Source: Pyrrhosoma nymphula
Taxonomy: Eukaryota; Arthropoda; Insecta; Odonata; Coenagrionidae
NCBI GenBank assembly: GCA_963573305.1
Contig: OY754339.1
Coordinates: 74,447,376 to 74,511,375, forward strand
Direction: 5' to 3'
DNA: 64,000 nt
Part shown: piece after piece, positions 46,541 through 56,886 of the stretch
How positions within the stretch are numbered: position 1 is the first letter of the stretch
Layout of the letters: every line of letters starts with the position of its first letter
Notes under the pieces: model-generated
Told to the model about the DNA's origin: nothing
Seen by the model: only the letters and a program-made list of their open reading frames with translations
The model's database searches: none
Program-made: the position numbers and the translations under genes

Positions 46541-47040
46541 ACAGATAAAATATTTCTCCAATGGCCGTAAAATATATGCACCACTCGTCAAAAAAATTCG
46601 TCGCGAATTTCACCCTCGTTCCCTGTTTGTTGTTTTTCTATTTGACAACGCTCTTTTTGAGCTGTTCTCCCAGAAATCTGGGGCCCTGCTGTGTGTGTGA
46701 GTGTTTTGTGTGATTGCGTGTGTGGTTGTGTTAATAACTTGGCAGCCTTAGTAGAGTCACTACAGCTCTCCGAAGGATCCCAGGTTATAACCCAGGAATC
46801 CTTAGCTGGGTCTCATTAGCCCACAAAGGATTCCAATTGGGTTGTGTGTGTGTCTGTGGTAGTCCCTGGCGAGGAAATTATTTTCCCGTAAACTACCACA
46901 GGAGGGTATTCTGGTGGAGAGGCTGTGGTTGGTCCCTGTTGTGGAGTCCTTATTCCCGCAAACCAACACAGTAAGTATTTAATTTTTTTTTGACGAGTGG
47001 TGCATATATTTTACGGCCATTGGAGAAATATTTTATCTGT
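46541..47040. mobile_element. 500-bp TTAA-flanked element with about 57-bp perfect TIRs
   Basis: TTAA at 46537-46540 and 47041-47044 flanks inverted ends starting ACAGATAAAATATTTCTCCA, identical for more than 50 bp on both sides. The interior is G/T-rich with GTGTGTG runs and repeated CCCAGG and CCACAG words, no frame. TTAA duplication is typical of piggyBac-type elements, although the terminal bases are not the usual CCC. Identical TIRs imply a young insertion in PHLPP intron 3 (between exons 46144 and 47197). Confidence 0.85.
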
Positions 47041-47196
47041 TTAATAATTTACAAAAAATAATTCATGACACTTAAGTTTGGCAATAAATTCAAATGGAAA
47101 TGACAGTAGCATGATTTTTTAAGGCACTAAGCGAATACTTATTATGAAAATTAAGCAAAATTCTCTAACCAATAATTAACTTTAACTTTTTTCCAG

Positions 47197-47257
47197 GGCT
47201 GGTTTCACTAACAGTTGAACCTACTCCACTGAACTTAGAACTCCTCCATGTATCTAG
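47197..47257 (+). CDS. PHLPP: PHLPP exon: LRR (61 bp)
   Basis: Acceptor ACTTTTTTCCAG ends at 47196; donor GTAGGC at 47258. Reads RLVSLTVEPTPLNLELLHVS plus two bases of the next codon. Short exon, in frame with both neighbours. It corresponds to the vertebrate stretch between RTLYASSN and LDLSRN. Confidence 0.85.
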
Positions 47258-47429
47258 GTAGGCCAGTTGCTAACTTTTATGTGAGCTGCATTAAGAATAC
47301 GATTTTGATAATGATATAATGCTGGTAGCTGATCTCTCAGTTGCATAGAGTTTAATAATTGTTAATTCCTTTAAGCATTAGTTATGTAAATCTCATAGGT
47401 ACATCAGCTAATACAACAATTCTTTTCAG

Positions 47430-47615
47430 AAATGACCTACATAGTCTGCCTGACTGGCCATGGGAGCGTTTTCGGCATTTGAATTTTTTAGATGCCTCTC
47501 ATAATCATTTGCAGACCCTTCCTCACCGGCTCCATGTCGCTCCCAATCTCACCGAACTTCACCTCCATGCAAACCAAATTCATTCCCTTCACGAAGGATT
47601 TCTTTCGTCTCCAAG
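47430..47615 (+). CDS. PHLPP: PHLPP exon: LRRs
   Basis: Acceptor ATTCTTTTCAG ends at 47429; donor GTTTGT at 47616. Reads NDLHSLPDWPWERFRHLNFL, DASHNHLQTLPHRLHVAPNL, TELHLHANQIHSLHEGFLSS. The PDW word after the LRR aligns with VPDW of vertebrate PHLPP. Nearly three LRR units. Confidence 0.92.
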
Positions 47616-47756
47616 GTTTGTTACTTGGCTAAACATCAAGTTAACGAAATTATCCATATTGTTCAATAGTTAAACACTAGCTGTATATACATTTAATTAA
47701 TATTCTTGCACTGTCTGTAAAAACCACTAATTGAGAATAATATTTCTATTTCGCAG

Positions 47757-47972
47757 CTTACAGGTCATCAACCTGTCAAACAACAAACTCAGTGGAGGCT
47801 TGCCACCTCTCGTCCTGGGGTCTGATGGTCTCCTCCCATGGAACAGCCCATTGCTCTCTCTTCGCCTTACAGGAAATAATTTGACAGATGCAATCTGGGA
47901 AGCACTTTCTGAGCTCACAGCGTTAACAGTTCTTCATCTGGCTTACAACTTACTGACAACAGTGCCAGAAAA
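47757..47972 (+). CDS. PHLPP: PHLPP exon: LRRs
   Basis: Acceptor TTTCGCAG ends at 47756; donor GTAAGT at 47973. Reads LQVINLSNNKLSGGLPPLVL, PLLSLRLTGNNLTDAIWEAL, SELTALTVLHLAYNLLTTVP. It parallels the vertebrate region LYLTNN.LTD...L..L..L..LHLANN.L. The segment GSDGLLPWNSP is a loop between LRRs. Intron to the next exon is 8.9 kb and houses the PLE inverted duplication. Confidence 0.93.
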
Positions 47973-48253
47973 GTAAGTGTTATGGAGCTATTTTGAAAGA
48001 GCATGTATGTCAAATGGAGGATCATTTATTGAAACATCTCAATAGCTGCCGAGGAACTTGCATGCTCATAGCTAAGATATTATGATAGACAGCCCTGCCT
48101 CAGGAGACTAGGGCACATAGACACTGTACAAATTAGTATTTGCTACTGATATCACTTATTTAATTTTATGGAATTTTTTGCCTAAGGTCATCACAAAATT
48201 TAATGACACCTAAGATACACCATGAAGCTATTTTCTAAAGTACCAAGTATACT

Positions 48254-48402
48254 GAAAGATATTTCCGGTTTCCGGGGTTTCCACCGCGTCGTTCCATATC
48301 TACTGGACGATTCTGAAGAATCCTGCAGGATAGCAAGGCGAAATATCGCCCAGTAGATATGGAACGACGAGGCAGAAACCCCGGAAACCGGAAATATCTT
48401 CC
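48254..48402. mobile_element. Palindromic element with hammerhead-like loop
   Basis: Arms 48254-48306 and 48350-48402 are complementary over about 52 bp (TTTCCGGTTTCCGGGGTTTC on the left). The loop contains CTGAAGA (48313-48319) followed by a self-complementary ATCCTGCAGGAT, but GAAA (48340-48343) comes nine bases too late, inside its own small GGCGAAATATCGCC hairpin. Related in design to hammerhead elements but not canonical. Confidence 0.7.
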
Positions 48403-48597
48403 ATCCAATCCCCGCGGAAGCCTACTTCAGTACCTATTATACTGACTCTATTTTTCTGGACAGGGCTATTTATTTGCGATGACAGAGCAATATTTTTTCA
48501 TGCTGTACAGGATTTCCACACTTCTCATGTATTAAAACTTGGCCAACTGCAGTAATAACAAGACATAATACCGCCACCGTTTCCAATAATACCATTA

Positions 48598-48752
48598 GAT
48601 GATTTCAAAAATAAACTTTGTTATATTCCACACAGTTTTGTTACAACTCGACCGGTTTCAACCTTTTCAGGTCATTCTCAATAGTTATTTATATTTAAAT
48701 TTATGTTAAATTTAATTAATGTTATGTTAAAGTTTATTTTTGAAAACATCAT
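48598..48752 (-). mobile_element. 155-bp element with inverted ends and hammerhead
   Basis: TTTCAAAAATAAACTTT near 48603 and its complement AAAGTTTATTTTTGAAAA at 48729-48746 form the ends, with ATGAT and ATCAT just outside. The hammerhead is on the minus strand. Between lies A+T-rich filler of TTTAAATATAAA type. No coding sequence. Confidence 0.65.
48648..48694 (-). ncRNA. Hammerhead-like ribozyme
   Basis: Minus strand: TTGAGAA stands for CUGANGA (two changes), helix II GACCT with AGGTT around GAAA (five pairs including one G-U), then GAAACCGGTCG with self-complementary CCGG and GTC. The core changes make activity uncertain. Confidence 0.45.
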
Positions 48753-50030
48753 GTCGTCATTCCACGAAGTGAACTTGCGAACCATTGATTTAATATCATT
48801 TGAATTAAATTAGGTAGGGATCTTTTTATCGATTGTGGTATTTAAAAAGGATTGGCACTTAAATGAAGTCAAAATGGGACATGATGGCGAAGGAATAGCA
48901 ACCGAGGTGCGTCACAACAGTGGAGTCGACAGAAGCGCATGTCTTTGACTTGTGGAACTCATTTCGTCGACGTCTTCAAATATGCGAGAATGTTGATGCG
49001 TCAATGCCTCATCGTCTGCAGCAAGTTGTAGACTCAGGTGGTGATGGTATAAAGTATTAAAAATTTAAAGAAATTCGTCTAGTTTTACTTGTTAAGCACC
49101 CTTTCTACCCCAAAGAGATATATCGTATATCTCACCAAAATTACGCCTGAGCCTCATTAAAAGTTTTTAGATATTGGCGACGTCGAATTGTACATACATA
49201 TCTATCATTTTTAAAAATCGTCGGATAATTTAGCGTAAAAAAGCTAATATGCCTATTTATTTCCACCTTGTCCTTATAATTTAATGTGGTTCGCACACTC
49301 ACTGGATGTAAAGCGTTCGTACTTTTAAACACCTCACTTCCCACATTTTTACGTAACTAAGTACTATAAGTTTGAAGATAAAGATTATCAATTGAATTAC
49401 AATCATTTTTCAAATGCAGGGTTTATCAATATTATCGCAACTACGAATCTATTTGGTTATTTAAAGAGAATTGTAGATATAATGATCAGATATTTAACTC
49501 AAGGGAGACTTGATGACCATTCACTGCAAGGGCATAAAGATGTAATCACTGCCACTTCGAATGCATATTTTATCTCAGTGGATGAAATCTGTTAAGAAAC
49601 GTAAGTGGTAAAGTAGTTAGTCATCAGATATAAAATTAAGCCGCAAATAAAAAAAAACTTCAGCATTATATTTTTCTTGTGTCAACTGTATAAATTGTGT
49701 TGATTTTAAGACTACATTTTTAAAAGATGAAAAAATAGCGTAACTTCGGAATCGAAATTTGCCAAAGCCGCACCTTGCCTCCCGCACACGGAATTAACCT
49801 ACACGGCTACGGAGTTATTTCCGAGTAAGAGACAAATGGTGAGTCTAAATGTGAATCTAAAGATAGGAAAAACCTCAAGACGGAGCCCGAAAGAAAAGAC
49901 TCAGATCGACCCAACGAGGGCGTGGACGTGGGTTTATTCAGTGCATTCCTTCCACTAGGGCTATTGCTCCTGGAGTTTATTTGGCTCTAGTTTCGTTAGC
50001 TCCATCGCATCCGCGTCCGTCATCGTCGGC
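48753..50030. other. Intron sequence, nothing recognised
   Basis: No domain, exon or repeat end seen. 48890-49030 has a slightly coding-like composition (transposase scrap possible) but no recognisable motif. Confidence 0.35.
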
Positions 50031-50034
50031 ACTT

Positions 50035-50064
50035 GGAGACGTAAAGCTATAGCTTTACGTCTCC
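50035..50064. repeat. Perfect 30-bp palindrome
   Basis: GGAGACGTAAAGCTA is followed immediately by its exact complement TAGCTTTACGTCTCC with no loop. Confidence 0.9.
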
Positions 50065-52500
50065 GAAAGCCGACGATTATTTTCCTACACAGGCCGCAGC
50101 TAGCCTTATGTGCCAACCCTCTAAATTTTTCCAACCCGGTCCCATTCAATCAAATCAGGAAAGTGGTAAATGTGGGTGTCTAAATTGGAAGTGATAGTAT
50201 AATTACAAGTAGTGCAAGTGCTCGCTAGGGATAATAATTTTAATACACTGACATAAAAAGGAATAAGTGAAACAAATCAGTCAGTTTTCAAAAAAATCGG
50301 ATATTTAGCACTCGTCAGATTTGATTAAACAATGCTATCCATGGATGCAAGCACATAGTATTCTTCATAGTAAAATGGCAAAATTTTGCATACAATCAAT
50401 TTCATTCAAGAGAGACTACTGTATTGCAATTGAAAACCTCAATTACATTCTTCAAGTCATATAATATCCTCATTGAGACCAAAAGAAAAACCCGAATGAA
50501 AACTTAAACTTAAAATTAAGGATTCGAAAATGCCGCTTGCGATTCATATTTCCACTCCTGTCTTGAATCACCTTCTAGTTAATGGGCTTTTAATATCAAT
50601 TAAAATAGTTTCACCATAGAATAATTTAAATGCCTTTTTATTCATGTTATGGCCACTCTTATAAAAACGTGTCCACCGACATGAACACGAAATATTACCT
50701 TTCCACTACACTTTTCTCGCAAATTGAACTTAATATTGGTGATAAATGCAAAAATGGGAGAAATACGGGGAAAAATGTATTTTTCTATATAATGTAAATT
50801 CCATTTTTGCGGAGAACTGTTAGTAATGTGAAAAAACCCCGAAAAGTTGAATAAAAATAAAGTATAGGAATCTTACCAACTTATTATTTTACTTAATAGC
50901 GAGTTAATGCCGTATTGGAAGTCAAAATGCGGTAATTCCATACAAATGGCGCTGCAGTCAGCTCTTATGGCAGGAAAAAGGAGTATATTAAAAATATATT
51001 CGTGGAATAATCTGAATATTTTGTATCTTAATACTGGTTTTCAATAGGTAGCGCATTTCATCGGCGAAAGCAGGATTTTTTTTAATAAACAAATATGTGG
51101 AATTGAGTATTTTTTTGACACACAGAATCGCTGTGGATAAGTCTTTTTCAGTGTATTCCTGGATCGAAAAGCGCAGAAAAAATATATTCACGACACAATT
51201 GTATCGTGGGTTGCATACCGTCTTTTTCGAGCTGTTATAGGACTGTACCGACGTCGTAATGAAAGAAAATAACAGGGATATAAAAATAATTCTCAAATTC
51301 TTGAACTACTGTTGAATACATGAGCAAAGTTGTTCGGAGGTTTTTGACGAGTTCCGTAATTGTTAACATGAGTGGAAAAATATCTACGATGTGGTTGTGA
51401 TGTCTTTACCGAGATGGTCTACCGTTTTAACCACATCGCCAAGAAGAAACGTTACCTAATTTAAATAATAAAAAAATACTTTTCATAAATTCTAAAAATA
51501 TGGCATGCAATTTACTCACATGATTTATCTTAGCTGTTATTACCTATCTTTCTCATTTTCTGTACCATTATCTATGGAATTTCTGATTGACTTTCTCTCT
51601 TCATGTTTGAAAATAGCCCCCTCGGACTTTTGAAAACCAATGATTGGCTAGAAATGGGTGGTTTATATTTGAAAATATACAATAATTTATGCTCAAAGTA
51701 AATATTGTATATACTGGTATACTGCAACTGGTTTAGCTAATTCAATACAAAATATATTTACAGCTGCCCGACTTGCAATAAACACAACAAATATTTTAAG
51801 CGACTTAAGCCCAGGTAAGACTACCAGGGGTTTGAGGGATTTGGGCTGATTCAGAGATAGGATTATTGCACTGTGGTGAAACCTGTGGCCTGGGAAAGAT
51901 TAACCACATTTTTCGTGCCAAGATTTAAGCCATCAACAGATTGACTCATGAATAGTCCTACCCCCCAATTTTTTACCAAAAATTTGATCTCCAAAAGTTG
52001 GACTACACACAAATATACACAGTAAAAAATGTATTTCTAATTAACTCAATTACTTCAGGGTTCACTCTGTGGAAGCTGTATCTATCCATATTATTAAAAA
52101 ATACTACGTAATTTTCCACAATTTTTTTTAAAAACATTAAGAAATGAACACAGGAACACTCTGGATGTTTTAGAAATTTAGGCGCTACCTCCCTAATTGC
52201 AAAAGAATTGAATGAACTCAATGATGAGAGTGACTTTGTAGCGGAAATATTACAATCAGGTTACAAAAGGATTACATTTGGATGCACTGGAACAAATGGA
52301 AATAATTAGAACTTCAGTGAACACACAAATAGAGCTGTGCAATGGAAAAACCTTTCCCCACCCATGCCCATTACTCTCGGAATGACCGACTGTCTAAAAA
52401 CACACTAACACCCTCCATCCCCTTTGAGCTCTGCAACCCTCCACTCCATCCACTGTCTCAAAGTCACTAAACTCCCGACACTCTTTCACCACCCACTCCC
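50065..52500. other. Intron sequence, nothing recognised
   Basis: A+T-rich with short frames only (up to 102 codons on the minus strand at 50988-51296, low complexity). No repeat end identified. Confidence 0.35.
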
Positions 52501-52509
52501 AGATAGCAA

Positions 52510-53190
52510 AGCAAGCTGGAATCCCACTGGATTCTAACTTGCATCCTCCAGGGTGCAAGCTGGAATCCAACTGGACCAATCAAGTGTGCAAGCTGGATTC
52601 AAGCCTGATCCCAGCTGTGCTTTTTACACAATTGCAGCTGTGTGCAAGCTGGATTCCAGCTGAAATCCAGCCTGGATTACCCCAAAATACCATACATTTT
52701 GTAAGAAAAATGCAAAAGTTTCACGCAGCAACTTCCAAATAAAATATAACATAAATATTGAACTAATATGCCTAAAATTTTGAAAAAATGGCATGAGTGG
52801 GACTTGAACCATGAGCAGATAACGACCTCAGTCTGGCAGCCCAACATTGTACTCCTAGGCCAGTTCTTTTTGAAAAGTATGGGAATGAGGATATTTATTT
52901 TCAGAAATAAGAGTTAATGCAAGCAATGACTGACAAACAGTAATTGTTAAAGTGGAAAAAGTGCTAGCTATTTTTTGACCATACATACAATCAAAAGCTA
53001 TAAGCCAACAGAAATAATTAAGCCTCGTATTCCAGCTGAAATCAAGCCTAGTGTGCAAGCCGAAATCCAGCTGGAATCAAGTTTGCCAATTCCAGCTGGA
53101 ATCAAGCTTAGTATGCAAGCCGAAATCCAGCAGGAATCTAGCTAGCTAATTCCAGCTGGAGGCTTCCAGCCAAAATCCAGCTTGCATGCT
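52510..53190. repeat. Interspersed GCTGGAATCC-type repeat array
   Basis: Words of the type AAGCTGGATTCCAGCTGGAATC occur many times at 52510-52680 and 53030-53185, several being self-complementary (TTCCAGCTGGAA). The second block is part of the inverted duplication and reappears inverted at 56125-56295. A satellite-like or element-derived array; family unknown. Confidence 0.65.
52793..52866 (-). mobile_element. tRNA-like sequence, probably SINE relic
   Basis: Minus strand: TGGCCTAGGAGTACAATG near 52863 resembles an A-box region and GGTTCAAGTCCC near 52812 is a near-perfect B box, 50 bp apart as in a tRNA. Neither the acceptor stem nor a five-pair T stem can be closed, so it is not a working tRNA gene. 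Confidence 0.4.
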
Positions 53191-53507
53191 ATGTGGGCTG
53201 TTTCTCCAAGGAACATGGACAAATGCTTTTTCCCCCCATTGCTCTGTCTACACCTACTACTCCCTCCTCCACACAGTCATCCTCCTTCCCACCAATTGGT
53301 CACTGTCCTCGGTATGCAAACTCAACCAGCCACCCCCATGGATGTAGTTTTGTGTACACATGTATAGTAGAAGCCCCATAGAACGTGTAGGGCATATAAT
53401 GAGAAGCTCGAATTTACGAGGGATGGCCAAAGAACAATATAAAACCCTATGATTTAACAATTTATTACAGCGAGGAAACTTTTACAAACCACATAACAAT
53501 AAACTCA

Positions 53508-53553
53508 ACCATGACCCGGGTTTCAACGGCTAAGCGTCATCATCAGGTGAACA
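53508..53553 (-). ncRNA. Hammerhead ribozyme, left arm copy
   Basis: Minus strand: CTGATGA (complement of 53540-53546), helix II GACG with CGTT around CTTAGC, GAAA, self-complementary ACCCGGGT and a GTC triplet. Identical to the copy at 55764 except just after the cleavage site, where ATGG replaces GTGG and weakens helix I. Confidence 0.75.
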
Positions 53554-53581
53554 AAAGTGTACAGCAATCCCTTATATACCT

Positions 53582-54019
53582 TCAGTCAGTTGGGGGTGGG
53601 GTAGTGGCATTGAGGGGGGGGGAAGGAGGACGGGAATGGACAACAATAGCGAAAAGGATGGGGGAGTTGGCGGGCAGCAAGTATTCGTTTAAAAGATTAA
53701 CATCAGCGTCAACATTTCGTTTTAAAATTTCGAGCTGTTCATATGCATTTAGCTCACGTCGGTTATTCGTAAAATGCAGTACTTTAACTTTAAAGTCACT
53801 TTTATGGTGGCAGGTTAAAAGGTGTTTCGCAAAATTGCTCTTTTCTTCATGGTCATTTTTAAAAGCACTATAATGTTCTTTTGTTCTTTTCTGGAAACTT
53901 CTCGAAGTCTGCCCCACGTAGACACTTTGACAGTCGTTGCATGACAGTTCATATATACCACTTCTGCACATAGAGTCCACTTTATCTTTACAATTAACAA
54001 ACCAGTTTTTTAGGGTCAT
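53582..54019 (-). pseudogene. PLE GIY-YIG endonuclease domain (left copy)
   Basis: 145-codon frame: MTLKNWFVNCKDKVDSMCRS, GIYELSCNDCQSVYVGQTSR, SFQKRTKEHYSAFKNDHEEK, SNFAKHLLTCHHKSDFKVKV. GIY, YVG, the Cys-x-x-Cys and the R/K..EH helix are all readable. A Pro-rich end reflects G-run slippage near 53610. It belongs to the same element as the RT frame at 54044-55087: a stop or frameshift at 54020-54046 separates the two frames (PKN then a stop, where the right copy reads on as PKNQCFVSYKSTMTLKN). That single change breaks the polyprotein. Confidence 0.88.
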
Positions 54020-54043
54020 GGTTGACTTATATGATACAAAGCA

Positions 54044-55167
54044 TTAATTTTTGGGGAATGATTTTACAACATTTTCGGTTATATGACCGTAATAACTTAC
54101 AGAGCTCCATTTACAATCCATTTTACCACTATTAGTAGAATATATTAGGTGCACAAAATTTTTCTTCATCTTTTTACTAATCAATTTGTCTATTATCTCT
54201 GTTGAATAACCATTTGCAAAAGCTATTTGTTTAATTATGCTCCTTTCTTTCTCAAAATCTTCTTTGATGAGTGGGGCATTAATGAGTCGGTTAATCAAGG
54301 CATGGAATGCTGCCATTTTTTGTGAGTGGCAGTGTCTCGAGTCCGCAGGAATGACGATGTCAGTATATGTTGGCTTTCTATAAATTGAAAATTTATGACG
54401 ATTATTCACCAGAGAAATAGTCAAATCCAAATAGTTAATGGAACGTTTGTTATCAGTCTCATTCGTAAAAAGGAGTTTTGGATGTACATTGTTTAAAACC
54501 GTTTTAAAATTGTCCAACTGTCGGTCCGTCCCATTCCATAAAATCAAAATATCGTCCACATATCGATACCAGTATATTACCCTATTTAATAGGCTATGTC
54601 CTGAGTTAAAAAGTTTATTTTCATAAAAATCTAGAAAAATGTCAGCAAGTAAAGGAGAGATTGGGGAGCCCATAGCTAAACCCTCTGTCTGTTGATAAAA
54701 ACAATTATTAAAAAGGAAATAGTTCTGATTGACAGTGATATTTAATAGTACAGATAGTTCCTTAACAACACCTTCTGTGGCTCCCGCTGATTTTAGAAGG
54801 TCAATTGTTATTTGTACTGCTTCATAAGGTGGCACATTTGTAAAGAGATTAACAACATCGAAGGAGACAAGTCGTGCTTTGTGGGGGACATTGACGTCTT
54901 TTATTTTATCAATGAGATCCCGAGAGTTCTTAATGCCATATTTTGGTTTAAAGGCCGTGTATTGCGTAACTAGTTTATTCAGATGATGTGCCAGCATATG
55001 ACTAGGTGCACCTACGCCGGAGACTACCGGTCTAATGGGGTAACCAGGCTTGTGGATTTTTACCAGTCCATAAAAGCGCGGGGGCATTGGGTTAGAGGGA
55101 CATAAACGGTAGATATCTTTTGGACGAAATAAAACGTTGGAATAACCGAAATAAACGTTGGAATAAT
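54044..55167 (-). pseudogene. Penelope-like reverse transcriptase, N-terminally truncated
   Basis: The frame is open from about 55167 (no start needed) to a stop at 54044. It reads IYRLCPSNPMPPRFYGLVKI and HKPGYPIRPVVSGVGAPSHM (PLE-typical YGL.KIHK), RLVSFDVVNLFTNVPPYEAV (first catalytic Asp in SFDVVNLF), EGLAMGSPISPLLADIFLDF, VIYWYRYVDDILILWNGTDR (catalytic YVDD) and SINYLDLTISLVNN. All palm motifs are intact. The N-terminal part is replaced at about 55168 by the inverted arm. PLE RTs are related to telomerase. It lies in PHLPP intron 6 on the opposite strand. Confidence 0.9.
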
Positions 55168-55743
55168 AATTCTACTAATAGTGGTAAAATGGATTGTAAA
55201 TGGAGCTCTGTAAGTTATTACGGTCATATAACCGAAAATGTTGTAAAATCATTCCCCAAAAATCAATGCTTTGTATCATATAAGTCAACCATGACCCTAA
55301 AAAACTGGTTTGTTAATTGTAAAGATAAAGTGGACTCTATGTGCAGAAGTGGTATATATGAACTGTCATGCAACGACTGTCAAAGTGTCTACGTGGGGCA
55401 GACTTCGAGAAGTTTCCAGAAAAGAACAAAAGAACATTATAGTGCTTTTAAAAATGACCATGAAGAAAAGAGCAATTTTGCGAAACACCTTTTAACCTGC
55501 CACCATAAAAGTGATTTTAACGTTAAAGTACTGCATTTTACCAATAACCGACGTGAGCTAAATGCATATGAACAGCTCGAAATTTTAAAACGAAATGTTG
55601 ACGCTGATGTTAATCTTTTAAACGAATACTTGCTGCCCGCCAACTCCCCCATCCTTTCCGCTATTGTTGTCCATTCCCATCCTCCTCCCCCCCCCCCCCC
55701 CTCAATGCCACTACCCCACCCCCAACTGACTGAAGGTATATAA
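55168..55743 (+). pseudogene. PLE GIY-YIG endonuclease domain (right, inverted copy)
   Basis: Open frame reading STNSGKMDCKWSSVSYYGHI, TENVVKSFPKNQCFVSYKST, then the same nuclease as the left copy (GIYELSCNDCQSVYVGQTSR). Unlike the left copy, the junction between the RT C-terminal end and the nuclease is uninterrupted here. No RT precedes it: upstream is the junction with the oppositely oriented RT. Confidence 0.88.
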
Positions 55744-55763
55744 GGGATTGCTGTACACTTTTG

Positions 55764-55808
55764 TTCACCTGATGATGACGCTTAGCCGTTGAAACCCGGG
55801 TCGTGGTT
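55764..55808 (+). ncRNA. Hammerhead ribozyme, canonical core
   Basis: CTGATGA (55769-55775), helix II GACG (55777-55780) with CGTT around CTTAGC, GAAA at 55791-55794, helix III self-complementary ACCCGGGT and GTC ending at 55802. Helix I forms from CAC (55766-55768) and GTG (55803-55805), with a further G-U pair. It sits downstream of the GIY-YIG frame, the usual place for PLE hammerheads. Confidence 0.85.
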
Positions 55809-56334
55809 GAGTTTATTGTTATGTGGTTTGTAAAAGTTTCCTCGCTGTAATAAATTGTTAAATCATAGGGTTTTATATTGTTCTTTGGCCATCCCTCGTA
55901 AATTCGAGATTCTCATTATATGCCCTACATGTTCTATGGGGCTTCTACTGTACATGTGTACACAAAACTACATCCATGGGGGTGGCTGGTTGAGTTTGCA
56001 TACCGAGGACAGTGACCAATTGGTGGGAAGGAGGATGACTGTGTGGAGGAGGGAGTAGTAGGTGTAGACAGAGCAATGGGGGGAAAAAGCATTTGTCCAT
56101 GTTCCTTGGAGAAACAGCCCACATAGCATGCAAGCTGGATTTAGGCTGGAAGCTTCCAGCTGGAATTAGCTAGCTAGATTCCTGCTGGATTTCGGCTTGC
56201 ATACTAAGCTTGATTCCAGCTGGAATTGGCAAACTTGATTCCAGCTGGATTTCGGCTTGCACACTAGGCTTGATTTCAGCTGGAATACGAGGCTTAATTA
56301 TTTCTGTTGGCTTATGGCTTTTGATTGTATGTAT

Positions 56335-56886
56335 TTGATGAAGGCAAAAGCGGAGTATCTAAGTGAGAGGCTCGGTATTGACAAGTTTAAATGTTCTGAT
56401 GTTGAGTACATAAATTATTATGAATATGGATTCCCTATATTTTTAGTTGTCTAAGTATTGTATTGTCATTTGTAATTGTTTCAAAGATTATAAATATTGA
56501 AAACAGGTCTAGGATGCAAATTCCACAATATCGTGCCTGATACCTCCCTTTTTGTAATTAAATTTCCACCAAGTACACTCGTCAACGATTGATCTAATCC
56601 CTTTTTGTTGGTTTATACGCTCAAGTGAGTACTAGCAATATTAAATTGAATTTTTACATGGGTATCAAAATCCTATAGATTGCCAACTGTTTACGACAGC
56701 ATATTGCAACTATACATTGGCTATGTATTCAACTTGGAAATACCTAAATCTCATATTCAAAGGAGGTGGCAATGTAACAATACCTACTCCATAAAAATAA
56801 TTATATCATATAATATTTATTAACAAAAATATGAATATATGGATATTAATTGACCTAATTTAAACTGACTTATAATTTCATTACAG
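56335..56886. other. End of PHLPP intron 6
   Basis: A+T-rich, no element recognised; leads into the acceptor at 56877-56886. Confidence 0.4.

Larger units (their letters stand above)
52981..54142 (-). repeat. Left arm of a 1.16-kb inverted duplication
   Basis: This arm is repeated in reverse complement at 55168-56334 with very few differences. It contains, reading on the minus strand, the end of a PLE (GIY-YIG domain, hammerhead, tail) and about 490 bp of adjoining sequence including the GCTGGAATC array. Breakpoints: outer, after CATACATACAATCAAAAG; inner, at ATTCTACTAATAGTGG. Confidence 0.85.
55168..56334 (+). repeat. Right arm of the 1.16-kb inverted duplication
   Basis: Reverse complement of 52981-54142, including the PLE 3' part, its hammerhead and about 490 bp of non-PLE flank with the GCTGGAATC array. 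Differences are single bases and a longer C run (55685-55700). Confidence 0.85.

Noticed and set aside
52793..52866. A tRNA gene on the minus strand
   Set aside because: Promoter boxes are present but T stem and acceptor stem do not pair; treated as a SINE relic.
52510..53190. CRISPR-like array of GCTGGAATC repeats
   Set aside because: Repeat spacing is irregular, words are self-complementary, and the context is animal intron; not a CRISPR.
53182..53460. Several 60-67 codon frames repeated at 55855-56133
   Set aside because: They duplicate because they lie in the inverted arms; no coding signal.
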